DNA of 64,000 nucleotides from Owenia fusiformis (lineage: Eukaryota; Annelida; Polychaeta; Sabellida; Oweniidae): assembly GCA_903813345.2 (NCBI GenBank), contig CAIIXF020000002.1, positions 4,132,001 to 4,196,000 on the forward strand, written 5' to 3'. Position numbers and translations under genes: made by a program. Position 1 is the first letter of the stretch. Each line of letters begins with the position of its first letter. This document shows positions 56,891 through 64,000 of the stretch, piece by piece. A model generated the notes under the pieces. It was not told the DNA's origin. It saw only the letters and a program-made list of their open reading frames with translations, and made no database searches.

Positions 56891-57476
56891 AACACCTATG
56901 TATACCAATCTGAACTTGTCACAAGAACATTTCATTCAATAAAGATTTCCATTTAGCTATGAAGACTATCATTTAATTGTGAATATTTATTTCAATTTAT
57001 GAGCGCTTAGAATGAGCAAATATTACATATTATACCGAACAGTGTACATCTGCTATTGTCATAACAAAAAAACTAGATTTAACATTTTACAATATCAATG
57101 ACAATAATAAAGTAATTAACTCAATTAATCATAGATCCATTCATTCAGATGTAGTTTATCAATCCAAAATGTCAATTTAACCTTATAATGAATAATAAAG
57201 GTCAATTGTTCACTATTAATTTAATAATGTCAGTGAGCATGACTTAACCATATTAATTGAGAATAAAGAATATTAAGTCATTCATATAAACCCTTAAGAA
57301 AAATGTAAAATTCAATGAAGCATGAAAGAATATGAAATTGGTTCGTTTAAATGGAATGGAGGTCTATTCGTAGAAGATGTAAGACAATGAGAGCTTGCAA
57401 AAATAGACTTTTCACCAGTGGTCTAGCCTCGCTCTAAGAACACTGTGATTGGTTTGATTAGTAAAATCTTATGACT

Positions 57477-57612
57477 AGGTCACATTTGCTCCGATTCATC
57501 GGCCGGCGCCCAGGCGTTTGAGTATTTTATTCAAAATCGTATAGAGTTTTGAACAAAATACTCAATCAGCCGTGCGCCAGCCAATGAATTGGAGCAAATG
57601 AGACCTAGTCAT
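57477..57612. mobile_element. Hairpin MITE (GGTCACATTTG family), copy 2
   Basis: TATGACTAGGTCACATTTGC and the inverse GCAAATGAGACCTAGTCATA form the ends, with GCCGGCGCCCAGGC and AGCCGTGCGCCAGCC inside. Relative of 35190-35345. Confidence 0.8.
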
Positions 57613-58018
57613 AACTCTAATCTAAACTGCAAAAACAGGATCTATGTCTACATATTTCTACCATTCTCTAATGTCTTTACATCATTTTCAGTAGTGAACT
57701 ACATCGTCATTAAGAATCATCAGAGGCTAGAATTAAATACTGACCTCTTGGTTTCAGGGTAGAAATTTAATTCAAAGTTCTACTTCTCTCTAATCTCTTA
57801 ATACAATTTCTGTATTAAAACGATAATTTCATTTAGAATCATCAGAGGCTAGAAATTTACTAAAGGTCTCTGAGTTCCAGGGTAGAAATAGAAACTTTGT
57901 AAAGTTAGGAATTTGTAAAGTCCATTTTTCACTAATCTAGTTACAACAATTGATCTTTTCATAATTTACAAAGTTTCTGGTAATGACCCCAATGATCATT
58001 TGAAATATTGAATATTAT

Positions 58019-58209
58019 GCAGGCCCGTAGCCAGGATTTGCCAAGAGGGGGTTCAGTTTTTCAAAAATTCCAGGGGGGGTTAACTTGTGACAAATTTGGT
58101 CCAAAAATGGCCAAAATCACTTAAAAAGTGCTCAGAATGGTGAAAAACTGCATGATTTTGAAATGTTTTTTGGCCAGGGGGGTTCGAACCCCCCTGGCTA
58201 CGGGCCTGG
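58019..58209. mobile_element. CAGGCCCGTAGCCAGG-family MITE, near-complete copy
   Basis: Starts CAGGCCCGTAGCCAGGATTT and ends CCTGGCTACGGGCCTG. This is the best example of the family here. About 30 bp on each side (TGATCATTTGAAAT near 57990 and 58216) are direct copies, longer than a normal target duplication, so a local duplication is also involved. Confidence 0.88.
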
Positions 58210-58474
58210 ACCCCCGTGATCATTTGAAATGAAATATTCTGATAACGCAGTGAAATATATTTTATTGATCCTGTCATTCTATTTCTATGTTTCCCTTAAA
58301 TGATAATGGACTGATAAACATATATATCCGGATCATGATTGACAGATCCTGGTTTTAATATTACCATGGTAATCATTTCTATTGTGGAAATATTGATTGA
58401 TAGAAATCTGTGATCATCAATGTGAGTACATGCTTGGCTTTATTTTTTTCTTGTGGAAATGTTAATAAAATATT

Positions 58475-58810
58475 CTAAAATCTGTCTTATCTGAATACTA
58501 TCCACTGAGACTGGAAAAAGTGTTCAGATTAGTAGGTGTTCATCAGGCCTGCAGTCAGGGGGGTTTGGAGGGTTCAACCCCCCCCCCCTGTCCAAAAATT
58601 CTTTCAAAATCATGCAGTTTTTTACCATTTTGGGCACTTTTTAAGTGATTTTGGTCAAATTTGGGCCAAAGTTGTCTATGGTAAATCTTTAAAGAGTGAA
58701 CCCCCCTTGGCAAATTCTGGCTACAGGCCTGTTCCTATTACAAGAGGGAGTCCATGAAATTACAAAATTTGGACCATGAGAAAGTGTTCATATTGAGAGG
58801 TGTCCTTGCG
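58475..58810. mobile_element. Nested pair: CAGGCC-family MITE inside a CAGTAAAACC-family MITE
   Basis: AAAATCTGTCTTATCTGAAT and GTGTTCAGATTAGTAGGTG belong to the outer element, which resumes at about 58732 and runs to TTGAGAGGTGTCC. The inner element 58543-58731 begins CAGGCCTGCAGTCAGG and ends TGGCTACAGGCCTG. The 73-codon frame here is not a gene. Confidence 0.7.
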
Positions 58811-59756
58811 ATCAAATATACATATCATATAACTTGATGGACTTTGTATTGTTTTTAATTCCCTGCTAAATATTCTTTGATAATTGCTAATTTGTTTGGG
58901 TTTGTTTAATTTATGGGAAAATTATAAATATATCTTTCAGAAAATTTCATTTCATTTATTTTACTAATAATTATATAGATTTGTTCTAATTATCACATCA
59001 AATTACATCATAGTAATTATTACATTTATCTAACTGAAATAATTGAAAAATCAATATCTTGCATTTATTATATCACAAAGACCTATACATTTGCATGACA
59101 ACAGAGTAACAATGCATAATGAAAGACTATACCTGATTAGTTTATACAGTGTAGATATCTGCATAAAATTGCAGTTTTAATAGTAAATTATTAAAACTCA
59201 ACCAAGACTTATATTCAAAATACATTAATTCTCATTTGGTGATGGTAGCTGGTAAAAATTGTACTTGGGCTTATCTTAAATTTCTTCATGTATGCGTGTC
59301 ATTTACTTTTATAACCATATATGCTCATTATCATGAAATTATTTAAGGTTTATGAGTATAGTGCTGCATTGGAAGTTATACAGTGATTTAGACTGTTACA
59401 TGTTGTTTTCTGCAGTGCATCCAGGCCCCAAGCCAGATTTTACCAAGGGGGTACCCTGTCTAAGAGCCTGGCATCAATGGCAGAAATAGAGGGGGTAGCC
59501 GAAAATAAATTGTGGCCCCAAAGATTTTTGGGCCTCCTTTTCTTTATTTTGAGGACCACCCCAGTTCACGACTAATTTAAACTCATACTTTCTTCGTATC
59601 AAGAAAATTATTTAAAAGTTTTAATTGAGAACATTGATTGATCCATCAACACCCCCCCCCCACCATTGCACTGTTTATTTTGATTCACTTTGACTTTCAT
59701 TCAAATGAAAATAAAATCACTCCGTCATAATAACACAATATAAGCCGTAAAGACTA

Positions 59757-60149
59757 ACTTACCTGCAAGAAGAAGATTCAGATATTTTCATCTAATATGT
59801 TTCTTTGTTAATGTGTATCTTACTAGGTATTTATTTTACGTTGCATTACATATATCGAAGAAGACTGCGAACTGTCACTTTTTCTCCGCTTCTACAGCCG
59901 GAAGTAGCCCAACAACTCTTTTTCTGGCACCTTCCGCAAAATGGATAGTGCAATATGATTTTCACTCATTTTCTTTATACGAACGTAAGTTTTAGAATCC
60001 TCGAGTACGATACTTAAACTTGTTTCATTTAATTATGTATTCAATGGACATTTTTACTCAATGTTATATTGTGTAATTGTGTAATTAGTTTTTAAATACG
60101 CGGATTATTTTAGAAGGACTTGTTTCCGGTTGACCTCTGACCTAAAAAC
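59757..60149. promoter_or_regulatory. Putative bidirectional promoter between TRMT9B and LIAS
   Basis: LIAS starts at 60150 (+). On the minus strand CTTCTTGCAG|GTAAGT (GT at 59762-59763) is a strong splice donor that could end a noncoding first exon of TRMT9B, which must exist because the first coding exon begins with an acceptor. ETS-type motifs typical of metazoan housekeeping promoters occur at 59898-59905 (CCGGAAGT) and, inverted, at 60123-60129 (TTTCCGG). Transcription starts are not visible in the sequence. Confidence 0.4.
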
Positions 60150-63100
60150 ATGGCTGTCAACATTTGCAGAAAACTTTCGCAACAGAAGGATTTATCACAA
60201 TTACAAAGGTTTTACAAGGTAATAAAGTATACTAATGTGTGATGTCGGTAGATCAGCTACCTTGTCTAGTACTAATGGGTTTATAAATAGAAATAATAGC
60301 GGGAGTAGACCTATTATAATATTATTATTTTTATGTTTTAATTTTTTGATAATTTTTTATTTTAGAGTCAATACGTCCAAATCCAAACAGGGGGGTAAAC
60401 ACGAACGGGTTCCAAATAATGGCAAGCAGATCATTGAATTGAATAATAGTACCTCTACTACCTCTACATAATATTTATAGCCTGAAAGATACAATATAAT
60501 GATGTATACCAACAATCTTATAATAAAATAATCAATTATGATGATTTAGGTGTTCGGAATTACCCCCATGCTAGTGTTTGGAATTACCCCCACAAACTCT
60601 GTGCGTTTAAATAACGTAAAGGCTAGAGTACCGACAATTGTCGGTACTCTAGACTCTGATGTGGTGGCACGCTAGAGGACCGACAAATGAATTGTCGGTA
60701 CGGGAGATATGCTGTGTTTACACGCTAGAGGACCGACAAATATTGATTTTCGAATTTTCTGGCGCATGCGCAACGCGCGGGGGATATTTCAGATATCATA
60801 CGGATATTTTGGGAACAAGTGCAAAACCCGGGGAGGGCATTAGCCCCGGTTACCCGGGGATTACCAAACCCAGTCAAAAAATGGTAGCCCGGGAAAAGGG
60901 AATGGTAGTCAACGTTGAAAACCTAATAAAAAACATGAACAAGTAAGACTTTAGAGAGCTATTAATGTAGAGTAAACGGCTATATATATTCTAAACAGAC
61001 AGGATATTTCTCCTGAGCCGATCAGGCGTAGAAAGGGGCGTTTGCTACCCATTAGATAGAAGAAAATAGCTAGAATGTTTTTTATTTGAAGCTTATGGTA
61101 TGAGGTTCCATATCCATCCTATATAGTCCATTTAAAAACCTGTGGTATCGTTCTAAATAACCCATAGTTGGCTTCTAGGGTACCTAGTATGCCACTATTT
61201 GGTATCAAAATAAAGAGGAGTTCAACTTTCATATGAATTACGAAAATAGCGATGTAGGTCAAAATAGTTCCGAACGTGAGCATGTTTGTTTACTACGCGT
61301 TTGCCCGTCATATCAGAATTGAGGAAGTGGTAGCAAACGCGAGTTGCAATAAACGGATGCTGATATCTCAAAAAGTAACCTGACTCCCTATAATTCGATG
61401 TAGGTCAATCGAACCCCTATACGGACAGGTGCATTTTGATATATAACACTATGGGGGGTAAGCGTTTCATAGTTGGTCACGAAACGCCATATGTGCAAAG
61501 TATTGTTATGAATTTTCGAATTTGGTGTTGGATTATGGTACTCATACCTTAACACAATTTTTGATGGAAGTTGCATTTGGCTCCCTTAGTTAATGGCCAC
61601 GATTCCATCTCGCATGAGAGAGCTACCAAATGCAAAGTAAACAGTGATATATTCCAAATGAGATATTTCTCCTATGCCATGGCGTAGTAAGGGTAGAGAG
61701 CTACGGGGGCGAAAGCATCCCCTCCCCTAACTGTATATATCGACCCATTAGATAGAACAAGAAAAGAGCTTTAAAATGTTTTTTAATTGAAGCTTGTAGG
61801 ACAATTTTGATGGAAGTTGAATCAATTTTTGTCGAAATAAATTATGGCTCACTACAAGTTAATGCCTGTACGATTCCATACTGCAAAAGAAGCACTATGA
61901 CCCCCCCCCCCTCAAAAGAAAAAAGTAGGTCCTGACGGGATTCGAACTCGGGAACGAGTGTGTCCGAGTCATGCTCGCTAACCACTAGGCTACCAGTGAT
62001 GAGGTTATTTTTGACTAAGAAGTAGTGGATTTATTTATGAAATTGTCGGCTCTCTAGCAAAAACACGTAGCAGCCACTTGCGTACCGACAATTGTCGGTT
62101 CTCTATCTGGCACTACTAGGTGACGATAGAGTGCCGACAATTGTCGGTACCCCAGCAAATACCCCTGGACAGTCTCCAGTACCGACAATTGTCGGTCCTT
62201 GAGCCACTCCGTTTAAATAAATAGATGTCAGTAATAAATGATTTAAATTTGGGTTTCTTGATATGCAGGGGTGACAGGATCCAGTATCATAAGTTAAAGG
62301 TATCATATAATGATATACCATCAATCTAATAATTAAAACAATTAAGTTTAAGTTAAGTGTTTGGAATTACCCCCATGCAAGTGTTCGGATTTACCCCCCA
62401 AAAAAACTCCTGTTCGGAATTACCCCCCTAAAATACCTTGTAGTAAAAATGGAATAACCCAGATATTTTTTACAATTTTTCGTAATTTTTTCTGCAAATG
62501 CATTCTACAGTGGATTATACACATAATATATATAGAATCATAGCATAGATGTGCAGTACAGCCAAGCTAACTACATTTTTTGATGGGGGTGTTTGGAAAT
62601 AGACGTACTGACTCTATTTTTTATCATCATCGGTGATCATTTGGAGGGGGAGGCAGATCATCGTCATCATTTACTGAACACACCTGTCTTTATGTTAAAA
62701 GCTGAGCCATCATTCATTGAATCATCATCATCATTTGGGTACTGTAGCTGTTAGGCTTGCCTGTTGTCGCTACACTCGTTTTGTAGATCTATTTATCAGT
62801 TAAACTGATTCTGATGTACTGTATCTATTTTTAGTCAAACTGAACTCGTGAGCCCATTTATCACTGAAATGCGTGCTTATTTCCTTGAGCAAAGTTTAGA
62901 TTCCGAACTGTCGGAACCGATTCAGGTACAGCCATACTCAGAGTTACACCTGTAGTGCTTATAGCGTAGCGTTACAATTTGTGTTTCAATTAACTTATAT
63001 TGTTGTAATGACCCAAGGGTGCCCCAAGGGAATGACTAACTAATGAGTATAAAGTATAGCCAGATACAGAGAATGAAAGAAAGTGCTCTAAATTGAACGG

Positions 63101-63822
63101 CCATTGTGGGAATCAAACCTAAGACCCTTAGATCCAATGACTATTGCTTTACCAACTAAGCTCATGAAGGCTTTAGACACTACAGCTGGGTAGTAGTAGC
63201 AACTTGCTATCAGGGATCATTACATTATCGATGGTTACCTTATTTTGTTCCTTAGTAGCTTATTTAATTCTATCAAATGTTGTATCACTATATAAAAAAA
63301 GTTAAAGGCAGAATCTGATCTATATGGGGTGATAAGATTACAAGCAACATGTACTATTGACCAACCAATCTATTCCTTACAATATCAAATACAATATCTC
63401 CCAAAAATTCACAATGTGTTATAAATTGGTGAAGTTATTAATGATTCAAAGTGCAAAAATGAGTGAATTAAGTATGCACTTTTGTGATTTTTAGAAAAAA
63501 AACATGACAATGAATGACATGAGCCAAAAAATATTCTAAAATTGAAACAATTTTTTTGTTAAGCCTGCTCACTATATCTGATTCTCTCTTTAAACCCATC
63601 GAACCCCCCCCCCCCCCCCCTAGCTACGGATCTGTACTACCATACTAAAAGTATCCTAATTACATTGTAGGCCTCAACAAGTATTACAAGAGGATATGCG
63701 AACCTAACTGATGACCAAAAACAAATGTTGGAGAATGGTCCTAACCTTGGAGACTTCATAGAGAATGATGGCAAAGACTGGAAAGAATATAAAGGCAATC
63801 TTCTGAAGAAAAAAGGAGAAAA
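60150..63822 (+). CDS. LIAS: Lipoyl synthase, mitochondrial (N-terminal part, two exons in window)
   Basis: Exons 60150-60218 and 63671-63822 encode MAVNICRKLSQQKDLSQLQR through the family-typical N-terminal segment LTDDQKQMLENGPNLGDFI and DWKEYKGNLLKKKGEK, which precedes the radical-SAM core in LIAS proteins. The enzyme inserts sulfur into octanoyl groups to make lipoyl cofactors of mitochondrial 2-oxoacid dehydrogenases and the glycine cleavage system. The basic, Ser/Gln-containing N terminus fits a mitochondrial transit peptide. The ATG has A at -3 and G at +4 and an in-frame TGA four codons before it. Exon 2 ends with two bases of the next codon (donor GTAAGT at 63823). The cysteine motifs and catalytic domain lie beyond the window. 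The exon 2 donor edge is duplicated downstream. Confidence 0.93.
60485..62425. mobile_element. Repeat block with ACCGACAATTGTCGGT palindromes at both ends
   Basis: Outer direct repeats (about 60495-60595 and 62306-62400, sharing AATGAT...ATACCA and GTGTTTGGAATTACCCCC) enclose about 1.7 kb. Near each inner edge are palindromes: 60623-60652 is a perfect 30-bp palindrome (CTAGAGTACCGACAA and its inverse), with diverged copies at 60672-60701, 60724-60740, 62042-62056, 62082-62106, 62127-62150 and 62179-62198. Internally GATATTTCTCCT...CCCATTAGATAGAA...TGAAGCTT is repeated at about 61003-61095 and 61664-61795. No transposase was recognised. It lies in LIAS intron 1. Confidence 0.65.
61925..62005 (-). 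repeat. tRNA-like sequence (SINE head or tRNA relic)
   Basis: The minus strand reads GGTAGCCTAGTGGTTAGCG (A-box-like) and, about 35 nt on, GAGTTCGAATCCCGTCAGG (B-box-like). Acceptor-stem halves do not pair, so it is probably not a functional tRNA gene. It lies within the palindrome-bounded block. Confidence 0.5.
63090..63170 (-). repeat. tRNA-like sequence (probable SINE head)
   Basis: The minus strand has GAGCTTAGTTGGTAAAGC (A-box-like) and GGTTTGATTCCCAC (B-box-like) at tRNA-like spacing, with ATTGGATCTAAGG between them. No convincing cloverleaf. It lies in LIAS intron 1. Confidence 0.5.
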
Positions 63823-63945
63823 GTAAGTGCATTAAGATTTTAAAGGGGTTATTTAGTACAAAGATTGGAAAGAATACAAAGGCAATCTCCTGCAGAAAAA
63901 GGGAGAAAAGTATGTGTATATAGATTTTAAAGGGGTTATAGTATT
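63772..63945 (+). repeat. 87-bp tandem duplication of the LIAS exon 2 end and donor
   Basis: CAAAGACTGGAAAGAATATA through GGAGAAAAGTAAGTG and AGATTTTAAAGGGGTTA is repeated 87 bp downstream as CAAAGATTGGAAAGAATACA, GGAGAAAAGTATGTG and AGATTTTAAAGGGGTTA. The second copy has its own GTATGT donor. Extending the exon to it would meet an in-frame TAA in the intron part, so it is probably not used in the full-length product. Several mismatches suggest it is older than the TTC6 arrays. Confidence 0.9.
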
Positions 63946-64000
63946 ACAGTATAAATAATATAAACATTTTAACATTTTATTTACTTCAATGATTGTATCA

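Larger units (their letters stand above)
47926..59756 (-). other. Long 5' region of TRMT9B (putative first intron), no coding gene seen
   Basis: About 11.8 kb separates the TRMT9B coding exons from a possible noncoding first exon near 59.76 kb. I found no protein gene. It contains the listed MITEs and minisatellites; 48930-49740, 50730-52680, 53990-54650 and 54900-55500 are AT-rich unique-looking sequence with nothing I can name. Small reading frames (for example at 52674-53327, 54282-54878) have no family features and several lie inside repeats. Confidence 0.5.

Noticed and set aside
61925-62005. Functional tRNA gene on the minus strand
   Set aside because: A- and B-box-like motifs are present but the acceptor stem does not pair, so a SINE or relic is more likely.
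63857-63909. Duplicated LIAS segment as an extra coding exon
   Set aside because: The possible acceptor TTTAG places it in a different frame from exon 2, and extension of exon 2 across the gap meets a stop.

Overview
This is an intron-rich, AT-rich animal nuclear window holding three recognisable protein genes. Exons are short, introns follow GT-AG rules, and many small inverted-repeat transposons (MITE-like) are scattered through the introns and spacers. Family-level protein content plus repeats built on GTCCGTCCGTCC, CAGGCCCGTAGCCAGG and CAGTAAAACCTGT motifs suggest a marine invertebrate, perhaps a mollusc or other lophotrochozoan. The species cannot be fixed from this sequence.

Layout. 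Positions 1236-29973 (+) hold most of a TTC6-like tetratricopeptide repeat gene, with about 27 supported and three tentative exons; its 5' end lies before the window. Positions 36247-47535 (-) hold a TRMT9B-like (KIAA1456/Trm9-family) SAM-dependent methyltransferase with five coding exons that join to exactly 880 codons plus a stop. Positions 60150-63822 (+) hold the first two coding exons of lipoyl synthase (LIAS), which continues past the right edge. TTC6 and TRMT9B converge on a repeat-filled 6 kb spacer. TRMT9B and LIAS are divergent and may share a promoter near 59.8-60.15 kb, if TRMT9B has the far-upstream noncoding exon suggested by a donor at 59763. No functional link among the three genes is evident.

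The most striking property is repeated tandem duplication of short segments that straddle exon edges. In TTC6, a 120-bp unit carrying the 3' end of an exon and its GCAGAG|GTAAGA donor is present 12 times in one continuous frame. A unit of about 83-84 bp carrying a 3' splice site and the start of the next exon is repeated roughly 85 times over 8 kb. Another exon, with its acceptor, is triplicated at 195-bp spacing. In TRMT9B the final-exon acceptor is present six times at 68-bp spacing, the last ~20 codons with the stop are present four times at ~163-bp spacing, and the start-codon region is duplicated. In LIAS the exon 2 donor edge is duplicated at 87-bp spacing. In the 12-unit TTC6 array all six variable sites inside the coding core are synonymous, while all changes in the short segment after each donor are nonsynonymous. 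This suggests that the copies are translated.

Mobile DNA includes a truncated Penelope-like element encoding a GIY-YIG endonuclease domain, with a fold-back copy of its own end and a 13-bp target duplication; a ~950-bp element inserted inside the splice-acceptor array; and a block in LIAS intron 1 with a 30-bp perfect palindrome and related palindromes near both ends. tRNA-like (SINE-type) sequences and several minisatellites are also present.
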